This document shows positions 46,496 to 55,881 of a stretch of 64,000 nucleotides of DNA, piece after piece. The stretch is from contig NZ_CP132942.1 of NCBI RefSeq assembly GCF_040359615.1, positions 1,426,001-1,490,000 on the forward strand, written 5' to 3'. The first letter of the stretch is position 1, and each line of letters starts with the position of its first letter. This stretch comes from Tunturibacter psychrotolerans (GTDB lineage: Bacteria > Acidobacteriota > Terriglobia > Terriglobales > Acidobacteriaceae). Under the pieces are notes generated by a model. That model had not been told where the DNA came from and did no database searches. It saw only the letters and a list, made by a program, of their open reading frames with translations. The translations under genes and the position numbers were made by a program.

Positions 46496-47644
46496 GTGAA
46501 CGACGTATCAACTCTGGGTAAGACGGGCAGCGCGGTTCAAGTTGACCGGACAAGCACCGGGAAAGAACACTTTGAAGTGCTGGATGGATTGAGAGGGAGT
46601 GCGGCCATCCTGATTGTTATCTTTCACGTCTTCAACTACTCATTCGGTTGGGACACTCCTCTGAGCCTGATGCACCACGCCTACCTGGCAGTCGATTTCT
46701 TCTTCGGGCTCTCCGGCTTTGTCGTCGCCTATGCCTACGATGACCGATGGACTCGAATGTCTACCCTCCAATTCTTTCGGATCCGGCTCATTCGGCTTCA
46801 TCCGCTGGTGCTGGTGGGTGCGACCTTTGGCCTTCTCGGCTATCTTCTCGATCCCTTCGGCAAGGGGATAAACCACACCTCAACGCCGATGTTACTGCTG
46901 GCCTATGTGACTTCACTTCTCCTGCTGCCTTCTCCTCCCGTAGGGGGTCGACAGGACGAAAGCCAGGCACTCAATGGGCCGGCGTGGTCCCTCATGCAGG
47001 AGTATCTCGGAAATATCGCGTACGCTCTGATTCTTCGCCGGCTGCGTGCGCTCACGCTTGGAATCATCTTCGGATTCTCCGGGCTGCTCCTCATATGGGT
47101 TGCGAATATGAAAGGTTCGATGGATGGAGGCTGGGGATACCCGAATATCTGGATGGCACCCCTGCGGCTGACCGTCTCTTTCGTGATGGGGCTTTGGCTG
47201 TATCGTATTCAGGGCCGCATCCGCCGTCCCAAACTTGGACTCCTTTTTCTTTCGATTCTTCTTGTGGTCATCTTTCAGGCGCCGAAGTTTCCCAACGCAG
47301 GCGGGCTTTCTTTCAATGGTCTGTACGATGCTGCGTGCGTGCTGTTCTTATTCCCGCTCATCATTATCTGTGGTGCGCACTCTAATGCTGGTGCGGGCAT
47401 GATGAGGTTGTGCAAGTTCAGCGGCAGGCTCTCCTATCCCCTTTACATCACACATATCCCGTTCGTGTATATCATTGCGAATTTCGCTCATACGAGACAT
47501 CCAGCCAAGTCCGTTCTGCTGACTTGGATCTTCCTGCTTCTGCCATTCGTGATCGCTTTGGCATGGCTAGTTCTTAAGTATTTCGATGAGCCTGTTCGTG
47601 CGTGGTTGACCCGCCGCTACGGCATAAAGCGGACAGCAGCATAA
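46496..47644 (+). CDS. Acyltransferase-3 family membrane protein
   Basis: A 382-residue multi-pass membrane acyltransferase (OafA/YrhL-like). It has VLDGLRGSAAILIVIFHVFN with the likely catalytic histidine, AYLAVDFFFGLSGFVVAYAY, FFRIRLIRLHPLVLVGATF, and about ten hydrophobic helices ending with LVLKYFDEPVRAWLTRRYG. Such proteins move acyl groups onto extracytoplasmic sugars or lipids. The start is a GTG preceded by AAGGAGA at 9 nt. It lies between two GH3 genes, about 110 nt after the first, so all three are probably expressed together. A broken second copy of its 3' end lies after the next GH3 gene (50005-50281). Confidence 0.88.
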   Translation: MNDVSTLGKTGSAVQVDRTSTGKEHFEVLDGLRGSAAILIVIFHVFNYSFGWDTPLSLMHHAYLAVDFFFGLSGFVVAYAYDDRWTRMSTLQFFRIRLIRLHPLVLVGATFGLLGYLLDPFGKGINHTSTPMLLLAYVTSLLLLPSPPVGGRQDESQALNGPAWSLMQEYLGNIAYALILRRLRALTLGIIFGFSGLLLIWVANMKGSMDGGWGYPNIWMAPLRLTVSFVMGLWLYRIQGRIRRPKLGLLFLSILLVVIFQAPKFPNAGGLSFNGLYDAACVLFLFPLIIICGAHSNAGAGMMRLCKFSGRLSYPLYITHIPFVYIIANFAHTRHPAKSVLLTWIFLLLPFVIALAWLVLKYFDEPVRAWLTRRYGIKRTAA

Positions 47645-47703
47645 TGCCCGACATCATGGCAGCAGGGAAGCCGATATATTTCCAAAAACGGAGGACGAAA
47701 ATC

Positions 47704-50004
47704 ATGATGTTGAAGAGATACTCTGCAATCGCTCTTTTTTGGATCGCATTCTCTAGTGTCATAGCCACCGGCGCACAGACAAGTCCTTTCAGTGCTGAGG
47801 CTAAACAGAAGGCCGAGTCTCTCCTGAAGCAAATGACTCTCGACGAAAAGGTTGGGCAGCTCAATGAATCGTCCGGTCTCGTGATCCCTGGCCTCGCTAA
47901 AGAGAAACCAGATGATCTCATTGCCAAAGGCGGAGTAGGTTCGATTCTTTGGCAGATGGACGTTAAGGAGATCAATCGCCTTCAGCATATCGCGGTCGAA
48001 AAGTCGCGTCTTCATATTCCAATCATCTTTGGTTTTGACGTGATTCATGGATATCGAACCGTCTTTCCAGTACCTCTGGCGATGGCCTCTTCGTGGGATC
48101 CATCGGTCGAAGAGCAGGCACAACATCTGGCGGCACAGGATGCACGCGCTGCCGGGATTGATTGGACTTTTACGCCGATGGTCGATATTGCGCGTGACGC
48201 ACGGTGGGGTCGCATCGTGGAAGGTGCCGGAGAGGATCCCGTTCTTGGTTCCGCGATGGCACAAGCACAGGTCCGTGGATTCCAAGGTCCGAAGCTTGGA
48301 CAGGACAGCGTACTGGTGACCGTAAAGCATTTTGCTGGTTATGGTGCAGCCGACGGCGGCCGTGACTATGACTCTTCCTATGTGCCGGAGGAGTTGCTTC
48401 GCAATGTCTACCTAGTTCCTTTTCATGCAGCGGTTCAGGCTGGGGCGGGTGGAATTATGAGTGCCTATATGGACCTGAACGACGTGCCTGCGAGTGGCAA
48501 CCATTGGCTCTTGACCGACGTTCTCCGGAAGGATTGGGGGTTCCAGGGCATTGTGCTTTCAGATGCACTTGCAGTTGGAAACCTCGTCACCCATGGCTAC
48601 GCGAGCGGTGGCGAAGACGCGGCCTATAAGGCGATCACTGCAGGCCTGAACATGGATATGGCTAGTCTTACCTACTCCCAAAATCTTGCGAAGGTGGTGA
48701 AAGATGGCAGAGTGAGCGAAGCCTACATCGACCAGATGGTGTTGCCTATTCTCGAGGCGAAGTTTGATCTAGGACTCTTCGACCATCCCTATGTCGACGA
48801 AGCTAGTGTCGATGCAGTCCTGAACCGTCCCGAGGGTATCGCGCTCGAGCGCAAACTGGCAGGGCGTTCCATGGTGCTGCTTCGCAATGAGAACCGAACT
48901 CTTCCCCTGTCGAAGGATCTGAAAAAGATTGCCATTATTGGCCCTCTCGCAGATGCTGCTCATGACATCGAGGGCGGATGGACGGTGGAAGGCCTATTCG
49001 GAAAGGGATCCAAGAGTCACCCCGTTACTGTGCTTGCCGGTATCAGGAATAGGCTGGGTACCGATGCGCAAATCACGCTTGTCGCCGGGCCTCAGCCGTC
49101 GAAGGTCTACACGAGTATGTTGGATCAGTTCACAGGTGCGAAATCTACACCTCCGTCTACACCTCAAGAAACCGCCGAGTGGATTGCCAAGGCCAAGGCA
49201 GCGGCCGCCGACGCTGACCTCGTCGTAGCCGTTATGGGCGAAACTGCGAGCATGAGCAGCGAAGCGTCTTCGCGAGCCAGCCTGGATCTGCCAGGAATCC
49301 AGGAGCAGATGTTAGAAGCTATTGTTGGTGTCGGCAAGCCGGTGGTGCTCGTGCTTGAAAATGGCCGCCCACTCGATATTCACTGGGCCTCTGAACACGT
49401 GCCGGCAATACTCGAGGCCTGGTACCCAGGCACACAAGGGGGCGATGCCGTGACCGACGTACTATTCGGAGATGTGAACCCTGGCGGGAAGTTGCCGGTA
49501 AGTTGGCCGAGCGCGTCGGGCGTCGAGCCACTCTACTACAACCACAATTTGACACATGACCCCGAAGATCGGCCTAGCTTCACGTCACGCTATTGGGATG
49601 TCTCTTCCAAACCGCTTTACCCTTTCGGGTACGGTCTCAGCTACACGGCGTTTAAATTTTCCAACCTCCATCTCAGCAAGAACAGGATGAGCGTGAGCGA
49701 TGGCAACGAGGTAAGCGTCGACGTAACGAATACGGGTTCTATCGCGGGCGATGCTGTTGCACAGATTTATATTCATCAACGCTATGGTTCGGCATCTCGA
49801 CCCGTTCGCGAACTGAAGGGATTTGAACGGGTTCTCCTCCAAGCGGGAGAAACCAAAACCCTCAGGTTTCCTCTTGGAACGGAACAACTGCATTTTTGGA
49901 GTCCGCAGTCGAAAACCTGGGTTGTGGAACCCTCCGATTTCGATGTGTGGGCCGGAGGAGATTCAACTGCAAGTCTTCACGCAGAATTTAAGACCACGCA
50001 ATGA
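47704..50004 (+). CDS. bglX: Secreted GH3 beta-glucosidase, BglX-like
   Basis: A 766-residue family 3 enzyme of the periplasmic BglX type. Signal peptide LKRYSAIALFWIAFSSVIA, then LLKQMTLDEKVGQLNE, IPIIFGFDVIHGYRTVFPVP, FTPMVDIARDARWGRIVEGA, VKHFAGYGAADGGRDYD and the nucleophile aspartate in IVLSDALAVGNL (about 287). The sandwich domain has RSMVLLRNENRTLPLSK, and the C-terminal FN3-like domain has SRPVRELKGFERVLLQAGE. The start is ATG 47704, 9 nt after GGAGGA; the frame opens earlier inside the acyltransferase 3' end. Gene order GH3-acyltransferase-GH3 suggests one transcript for beta-glucoside breakdown. Confidence 0.94.
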   Translation: MMLKRYSAIALFWIAFSSVIATGAQTSPFSAEAKQKAESLLKQMTLDEKVGQLNESSGLVIPGLAKEKPDDLIAKGGVGSILWQMDVKEINRLQHIAVEKSRLHIPIIFGFDVIHGYRTVFPVPLAMASSWDPSVEEQAQHLAAQDARAAGIDWTFTPMVDIARDARWGRIVEGAGEDPVLGSAMAQAQVRGFQGPKLGQDSVLVTVKHFAGYGAADGGRDYDSSYVPEELLRNVYLVPFHAAVQAGAGGIMSAYMDLNDVPASGNHWLLTDVLRKDWGFQGIVLSDALAVGNLVTHGYASGGEDAAYKAITAGLNMDMASLTYSQNLAKVVKDGRVSEAYIDQMVLPILEAKFDLGLFDHPYVDEASVDAVLNRPEGIALERKLAGRSMVLLRNENRTLPLSKDLKKIAIIGPLADAAHDIEGGWTVEGLFGKGSKSHPVTVLAGIRNRLGTDAQITLVAGPQPSKVYTSMLDQFTGAKSTPPSTPQETAEWIAKAKAAAADADLVVAVMGETASMSSEASSRASLDLPGIQEQMLEAIVGVGKPVVLVLENGRPLDIHWASEHVPAILEAWYPGTQGGDAVTDVLFGDVNPGGKLPVSWPSASGVEPLYYNHNLTHDPEDRPSFTSRYWDVSSKPLYPFGYGLSYTAFKFSNLHLSKNRMSVSDGNEVSVDVTNTGSIAGDAVAQIYIHQRYGSASRPVRELKGFERVLLQAGETKTLRFPLGTEQLHFWSPQSKTWVVEPSDFDVWAGGDSTASLHAEFKTTQ

Positions 50005-50281
50005 ACGTCATCGTCGGTGTGTATTCGCATGCTGGCATGGGTTGACGGGGCTTTGTAGAATCAGCAATAGGATCTCTTATCCGTTTTATACGACGCACTA
50101 TCCATTCATGTAGATCTATGCGAATTGGGTTGAGACGAGACATCTCGCACGGGAACAGCAAATTCACGTTGCTTTGCTACTTACACCGTTCGTGATCTTC
50201 TTTGCGCGGGTTGCGGCGATGTTTTTCGATGAGGCGATTCGCACTAAGCTCCGTCGCTACAGCCTTCAGAAGAGGAATTAG
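50005..50281 (+). pseudogene. Remnant of a second acyltransferase-3 gene (3' end)
   Basis: Right after the GH3 stop, the sequence encodes a decayed copy of the C-terminus of the acyltransferase at 46496. VGVYSHAGMG is followed by a frameshift, then LCRISNRISYPFYTTHYPFM, a TAG, and IYANWVETRHLAREQ through TPFVIFFARVAAMFFDEAIR, ending at TAG 50279-50281. The matching parts of the intact protein are LCKFSGRLSYPLYITHIPFV and FDEPVRAWLTRR. At least one frameshift and one nonsense change are present. Confidence 0.8.
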
Positions 50282-50322
50282 AAACTCTCCGAAGAGGAAC
50301 GTCCAGTTCCAAAGAGGACACT

Positions 50323-51215
50323 ATGCAAATCCGGTATGCCTTTGTCGACGCATTCACAGAACGCCCGCTAGCACGGAACCCCGTAGCTATTGTCCCTAAT
50401 GCCGAGAGGCTGGATGAACCAACCATGCGGCGAATCGCGGAGAGCTCAATCAGGTCGCGACGAAATTCATTCTTCAGCCCAAGACTTTGATTTCGCGGAT
50501 TGGAGCTTGAGATCTCTCACTACAGCTGGCCACGAGGTCTTCGAGCAGGACACAATTCGCTCGGCGCTTGGTGGTGGCTGGCCGAGTCCGGAAATCTTAT
50601 GCTGGGTGAAGACCGCAATCACTTCACGCAGGAGATTGGAGGGGAGCTTTTGCCTGTGGAAGTTCGCTGCCAGCACAGCCAATCTGTCACGGTTGCCCTT
50701 ACTCATATGTCTCCTGTATACGGAGCCGTTGCGAGGATCTTCCGAAGCTTGCCGATGCACTTGGAGTGCAGGATGAGAACATAATGTTGTCTTTGCCGGG
50801 CACAGGTGGTTTCGACGGGAGTAGCCCATCTGCTCGTCCCCGTAATAGATCGGGAGATCGTTGCAGAGGCCAACCCAGACTCAAAACGACTCAGACGCAT
50901 ACTCCAAGCAGCAGATGGAGAGGGGTGTTACCTGTATTGTCTGGATGCCTCGGAGTTACCGTCTTCAATTGCCCATGCTGGATTTTCAATCCATCACAAG
51001 GGGTCGTCGAGGAGGCCGCTACTTCGACTGCTGCTGTGCCACTGGCCTGCTTATTGCTGAAATACGGAATCGCCGCGAACAGGAAAACCCTTTTCATTGA
51101 ACAAGGGTATGAGATGAAGCGCCCATGCGTATTAGAGGTTGAGGTCGAAAACGATGTTTTGCGACTGGCAGGTAGAGCTATCACGCGGTTCGAGAATGAG
51201 CTGCGAGAAGTAAGG
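50323..51215 (+). pseudogene. Decayed PhzF-family (phenazine-biosynthesis-like) gene
   Basis: An ATG at 50323 with AAAGAGGA upstream opens MQIRYAFVDAFTERPLARNP, a clear PhzF start, but the reading frame breaks. Further family pieces follow in other frames: DFADWSLRSLTTAGHEVFE (about 50480-50550), RAGHNSLGAWWWLAESGNL (about 50540-50600), STGVAHLLVPVIDREIVAEA (about 50810-50870), DGEGCYLYCLDASELPSSIA, and LACLLLKYGIAANRKTLFIE to VLRLAGRAI. At least four frameshifts prevent one product. PhzF proteins are epimerase/isomerase-like enzymes of uncertain substrate; this copy is non-functional. Confidence 0.85.
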
Positions 51216-51299
51216 TCTATATTGACGCGGAGTCTCGCCTGGACGGTCACTTTACCTTCGGCCAGAGCCGAGTTGACGTCTTCGAGCGCCGACACAATC

Positions 51300-51770
51300 G
51301 GGCGATGCAGCTCTCAAGCGTCTGCGCCCTGGCCTCAAGCATCGAGATAGCTTTAGGAAATCCGAATTGGACTGAAGCACCAGCGATGATCAGGTCACAG
51401 CCAAGCCCAACTCAAATCCTGCCCCCCCACGCAGCCACCCTGAACAACCGCGACGGTTGGAATCGTAGGGTTTTGAGCATATCAATCGCTCGCACAAAGA
51501 CCTCCACACGGGGTTGCAACTCTGCCGCATCTATGCCTGGTCAGTCTCGTATGGTACTGCCCAGAAAGAAGCAAGGCCCTTTCCCTTGGATCAAGAGCGC
51601 ACGAATGTTACTCTTGCGACCTGCTCAAACGCCTCGAGTACCCCTTCTCCCATTTGAAAGTCGATTGTTTGCCGGCTGGATGGTCGAGCGTGTCGGTACC
51701 GTCCCTTCTCGAGGAGGGAGTTTCCGCATCCTGTCTCAGTTGAACGGATTGTTGTGTACCCAGCTGCGGC
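51300..51770 (-). pseudogene. Decayed crotonase (enoyl-CoA hydratase/isomerase) remnant
   Basis: On the reverse strand, pieces of a crotonase can be read in changing frames: LDHPAGKQSTFKWEKG, then IQGKGPCFFLGS, PGIDAAELQPRVEVFVRAID, IPTVAVVQGGCVGG and CDLIIAGASVQFGFPKAI. The order matches the family (N-terminal strand, oxyanion-hole region, GG..A..CD element), but stops and frameshifts interrupt it. Just beyond its end, about 51215-51295 on the same strand, ALEDVNSALAEGKVTVQARL resembles the C-terminus of a medium-chain dehydrogenase, a possible fourth remnant. Confidence 0.65.
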
Positions 51771-51948
51771 AACGCAAAGATATGTATCTGAAAAAGTAAC
51801 GAATGTGTTCCAGCGGAACATAGCTCGGTCGATCAAAGGTGGCACTACCTTCGTACCGTTTACAGCACACGTGGGAAGTCCTATGTTCCTTGAAGTTGGA
51901 TCGCCCAAGACTCATTGAAAGCTTGTGTTGTTCTACGGAGGTAATTCC

Positions 51949-54357
51949 TTGAATTTGCTTCTGCCAAACCTTAGTTGTCTGCATTTCTCAATACTCCCAC
52001 CACGAAGTCGACATATATGGATGACGCCACTTCATGTGGCACTGATCCTCCTTTGTGCATTCGGCGGCATGGCCATCGCCCAGACCCGTCAATTTGTCAT
52101 CACAAACAACTGCGCAGAAGCAGTCTGGATTGCTGGCGCAGGTAGTCCCACCCCTATCTTCAATGGCTCGTCAGGAGGCCTAGAACTTCCCGCCGGCGCG
52201 ACCGTTACCACCTCACTGCCCACACCTTGGGTCGGTGGCCGCTTTTGGGGACGCCGTCAGTGCACCTTTGACGCCAACGGAAAGGGCTCATGCCAGACAG
52301 GTGACTGCGGGGGACTCCAATGCCAGCATGCTGGAGCGGGAAACACAAGTCTGGCTGAGTTCACACTCACGGGCTCAGCGACCGGGGCAGATAACTACGA
52401 CATCAGCCTCGTCGATGGCTTCGACTTCCCCCTCTCCGTTCAACTCAACGATCCGGACCCCGCCCATGCGATCAACGCCGCGTGCCAGGTAGATCTTCGC
52501 AGCTCCTGCCCTGTGGGACAGCAGATGCTCGACAGCTCTGGACAAGTCGTAGGATGCAAAAGTCTCTGCAGCCAGTATGGGACGGCGAACTACTGCTGCG
52601 CAGGGCCCTACGGTTCGCCACAGGCCTGCAACAATGTGAATTGGGACACCAACTACCGTGGAGCCGTGCTCAAGCAGTCTTGCCCCTCGGTCTATGGGTA
52701 TGCCTTTGATGACCCATCCAGCGACTTCAATGTAGCTCCTCTACCCTCTTCGGGCTATCAAATTACATTCTGTCCAGCAAATAATGTTCCCAACTCAAAC
52801 CCTGCGATCGTTCCGACCTTTACGATCACTTCGCAGGAACCGAGCGAGACTGTAACACCCGGTGGCTCCGTCGCGTACAACCTTAATGTAACCGCAAGTA
52901 GCACATTTACTGGCACCGTCAAGCTCTCTGCCGCGCATCTGCCAGGCAGTTGCACCTGGACCACAGCGGGTAAGGTATCCTGCAGTAATAAGGGATCCTC
53001 AGCCTCTTTCAGCACGTCCAGCGTCAGTTTGACACCGGGAGTAACCGTTCCCGTCATCCTAACTGTCAATACGACAACGACTCCATTTCCGATGTTAGGC
53101 GCAGGGAATATCGAGGTTATTGGCCAGAGTGGTGCGCTCGAAAACGTATGGGAGGGATCGTTGACTGTGGTCAATCCTACAGCTCCCGACTATGCCTTCA
53201 GGGTTACGCCAACATCTGCGCAGACCGTTCAACCAGGTACTCCGGTCGTCTACACCGTCAAGGTCACGCCGGTGAACGGCTTCACCGGCGTCGTCTCGAT
53301 GAGCACCTCTGGTCTTCCTGCAACCTCCACATCGCTCACATTGCCGCAGTTCACTTTTACCGGCGATCCTACACCGCAATCGGCGACTATCACGATCGCT
53401 ACATCTGCCTCTGCGGCAAAGCGAGCCTACTTTCCTTTGTTCACCAGCTTTAGCGCAAACAGCCTCCACGACGCTCAAGTCGCACTGACGGTTTCATCGA
53501 CAGCTCCCAGTCCGGATTTCACCGTCTCTGTGACTCCTCCAATGACCACGCTTCAAGCGGGAAACAGCGCGTCCTTCACGATTACGGCAACGTCGGAGAG
53601 CGGCTTTAGCTCCACGGTCACTCTTAGTGCTACGAGCCTTCCGGTCGGGGTGACGGCGACGTTTACGCCCGACTCGATTTCCGAAGTGGCTACCTCATCG
53701 CTAACGGTCGCCACGAGCGCCTCGACATTGCCCGGAACCTACATTATTCCGGTCACGGCAACCTCTGGTTCGCTGAGCCATACCACGAACATCTCTCTCG
53801 CGGTCAACGCGGCCGGCGTCCAGTTCACCGATCTTGACATTGGAGATCCGGGAACCGCTGGTACCTTCAGCGCAAACGGAGGCACCTTCACGGTAGGCGG
53901 CAGCGGCAGCGACATCTTTGGAACTGCCGACCAGTTCAACTACGCCTACCAGTCGGCTAGCGGCGACTTCACGGTCATCGCGCACGTCGATACCCAGACT
54001 GATACTGACGAGTGGGCCAAGTCAGGGGTGATGGCCCGCTCTACCACTGCAGAGAATGCAGCCTTCGCCGCGGTCTTTGCCACGCCAAAGCACGGTGTCG
54101 CCATGATCGCTCGCACGGCGGATGGAGGAGGTACGACAGATCTGGGGCAGGCCCAACTAAACGTTCCTGCATGGGTCAAGCTCCAGCGAGTTGGCAACAC
54201 CTTCACTGGCTACGCATCTCCTGATGGCGTCAATTGGACGCTCATCTCTACCAAGGATGTCGGTATGACCGGATCTGTCACCGCCGGTCTCGCCGTAACC
54301 TCAAAACGGGAATCGACGCTCAATATCTCAACGTCCGATGGCGTCACCATTCAGTAG
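51949..54357 (+). CDS. Secreted thaumatin-like protein with Ig-like and concanavalin-like modules
   Basis: About 802 residues. After the membrane segment (LHVALILLCAFGGMAIAQ) a thaumatin-like domain (about 45-285) begins with FVITNNCAEAVWIAG and contains WVGGRFWGRRQCTFDANGKG, TGDCGGLQCQ, a cysteine-rich SLCSQYGTANYCCAG and the signature-like QSCPSVYGYAFDDPSSDF. Three Ig-like beta-sandwich repeats follow (about 290-620; for example FTVSVTPPMTTLQAGNSASF). A C-terminal concanavalin-like DUF1349-type domain closes it (about 625-802; WAKSGVMARSTTAENAAFAA, ASPDGVNWTLIS). Thaumatin-like proteins in plants and fungi bind or cut beta-1,3-glucans. The start is TTG 51949 with GGAGGT at 6 nt; ATG 52021 is an alternative. 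Confidence 0.85.
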   Translation: MNLLLPNLSCLHFSILPPRSRHIWMTPLHVALILLCAFGGMAIAQTRQFVITNNCAEAVWIAGAGSPTPIFNGSSGGLELPAGATVTTSLPTPWVGGRFWGRRQCTFDANGKGSCQTGDCGGLQCQHAGAGNTSLAEFTLTGSATGADNYDISLVDGFDFPLSVQLNDPDPAHAINAACQVDLRSSCPVGQQMLDSSGQVVGCKSLCSQYGTANYCCAGPYGSPQACNNVNWDTNYRGAVLKQSCPSVYGYAFDDPSSDFNVAPLPSSGYQITFCPANNVPNSNPAIVPTFTITSQEPSETVTPGGSVAYNLNVTASSTFTGTVKLSAAHLPGSCTWTTAGKVSCSNKGSSASFSTSSVSLTPGVTVPVILTVNTTTTPFPMLGAGNIEVIGQSGALENVWEGSLTVVNPTAPDYAFRVTPTSAQTVQPGTPVVYTVKVTPVNGFTGVVSMSTSGLPATSTSLTLPQFTFTGDPTPQSATITIATSASAAKRAYFPLFTSFSANSLHDAQVALTVSSTAPSPDFTVSVTPPMTTLQAGNSASFTITATSESGFSSTVTLSATSLPVGVTATFTPDSISEVATSSLTVATSASTLPGTYIIPVTATSGSLSHTTNISLAVNAAGVQFTDLDIGDPGTAGTFSANGGTFTVGGSGSDIFGTADQFNYAYQSASGDFTVIAHVDTQTDTDEWAKSGVMARSTTAENAAFAAVFATPKHGVAMIARTADGGGTTDLGQAQLNVPAWVKLQRVGNTFTGYASPDGVNWTLISTKDVGMTGSVTAGLAVTSKRESTLNISTSDGVTIQ

Positions 54358-54540
54358 GAAGAGAAATTGAAAAATGGTGCAGGCGATCTGCCCCTTGATT
54401 ACGTAATTCACTGTGGTAGATGAACGCGCATCTTGTTGCGAACCACTGAAGAATCTAGATCTCCCCCTGCAATTGACGTAATAAAACCCTGTCAATTGTT
54501 TGTCCATGAACGCTGAATTTAGTCACCGAAAGGCACTGTA

Positions 54541-55881
54541 ATGAAGAAGTCATATCTTGTCCTATTGATGTTGTTGTCTCTGGGAGTCGGGGCGGCGTTG
54601 GCCGGACCCTGTCCTGCGCAGTTCCCAACATCGCGCGGCGACGGCACGGTCGCTGGTGTATCCGTTGCGGGCGGAACGCAGTACTACTTCAAAGACGCTC
54701 TGCTCAATGGCTTCGATTGCTTTGAGCAGTTGAGCTCCTGGTTCCCCTCCTATATCACCTCATCGAACGCGATGAATCCTGCCAAAGAGACAGTCGATAT
54801 GGCCTATACGACCGAAGGCACGGCGACCTTCTCGAACGTGGTAGTGCCGACCGCTGGCACCTACACTTTGACGTTCCGCTATGCATTCGCCACCGGCCTT
54901 TTCCCAGGTGTTTCGAATCGGCCCGAGGGCATCATGGTAAACGGCACTGTGATGACCTCGGATCTGAACTTCCCAGTCACAGGGGACTTTGACACGTTTA
55001 GTACCGTCAGCATCGTGGTCCCCCTAAACGCTGGCCAAAACACAGTTCAAGTCTTCAACGTGGCCACTCAAAGCATCTCCCGCCTTGACTCGATGACGGT
55101 CATCGCAGGCGGAAGCAATAGTTGCAGCGTCCTGCCTCAGGCGCCGAGTGGTCTAAGCGCGGCGGAAGACTCCAACAATGCGATTGCACTGACCTGGAAC
55201 GCCAGCGCGGCACCTTTGGGCTGCACGGTAGGCTACTACAACGTGTTCCGTGGCGCCACATCAGGCTTCATCCCATCAGCCGCCAACCAGGTTGCAGCCG
55301 TGGTGTCCGGCACGACGTATGAAGATACGACGGGAATGTGTCAGACGCCTTACTACTATGTCGTGCAGGGAGTAGACCTGGCGGGGCTCTCGGTTACGTC
55401 AACCCAGGCCAGCGCTTCGATCAGCCAATGTCCGACAGTAAGCAGCGCCCAGATCAACGCAGGCGGTTCGGCAGTTCCTCCTTTTATTGCGGACGTAGAT
55501 TTCGATGGTGGTTCTATTCTCACCCACAAGAACGTCATCGATCTCAGTGGTGTTATCAATGCCGCGCCGATGGCCGTGTATCAGGATGCTCGCCAGGGTA
55601 ATTTTACCTACACGCTTGCTGGCTTTGTCCCTGGATCGAGCCACACGATAAGGCTACATTTTGCTGAAACATTCTTTTCTACTGCTGGTTCCCGCACCTT
55701 CAATATCAGCATCAACGGAACGCAGGTGCTGACAAATTTTGACATCTTCGCTGCGGCGGGGGCCAAGAATAAGGCAGTGATACAGGAGCTAACGGAAAAT
55801 GTGGACTCCACCGGCACCTTCGTAGTTACGTTCACCTCGGTCGTCAACAATTCTTTGTTGAGCGCGATCGAAATTAACTAA
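54541..55881 (+). CDS. Secreted CBM/FN3/malectin-domain protein
   Basis: A 446-residue exported protein. Signal peptide MKKSYLVLLMLLSLGVGAAL. Residues about 30-190 resemble a CBM6/35-type carbohydrate-binding beta-sandwich (YTLTFRYAFATGLFPGVSN, SRLDSMTVIAGGS). About 200-295 is a fibronectin-III-like domain (APSGLSAAEDSNNAIALTWN). About 300-446 is a malectin domain (QINAGGSAVPPFIADVDFDG, VYQDARQGNFTYTLAGFVPG, IRLHFAETFFSTAGSRTFNI, QVLTNFDIFAAAGA). The malectin and FN3 modules closely match those at the C-terminus of the 2028-residue protein downstream. A sugar-binding role is likely; no catalytic site was seen. Confidence 0.82.
   Translation: MKKSYLVLLMLLSLGVGAALAGPCPAQFPTSRGDGTVAGVSVAGGTQYYFKDALLNGFDCFEQLSSWFPSYITSSNAMNPAKETVDMAYTTEGTATFSNVVVPTAGTYTLTFRYAFATGLFPGVSNRPEGIMVNGTVMTSDLNFPVTGDFDTFSTVSIVVPLNAGQNTVQVFNVATQSISRLDSMTVIAGGSNSCSVLPQAPSGLSAAEDSNNAIALTWNASAAPLGCTVGYYNVFRGATSGFIPSAANQVAAVVSGTTYEDTTGMCQTPYYYVVQGVDLAGLSVTSTQASASISQCPTVSSAQINAGGSAVPPFIADVDFDGGSILTHKNVIDLSGVINAAPMAVYQDARQGNFTYTLAGFVPGSSHTIRLHFAETFFSTAGSRTFNISINGTQVLTNFDIFAAAGAKNKAVIQELTENVDSTGTFVVTFTSVVNNSLLSAIEIN

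Noticed and set aside
49823-50113. 96-codon frame overlapping the GH3 end
   Set aside because: Its last part is the acyltransferase remnant, the rest a shadow of the GH3 gene; not one gene.
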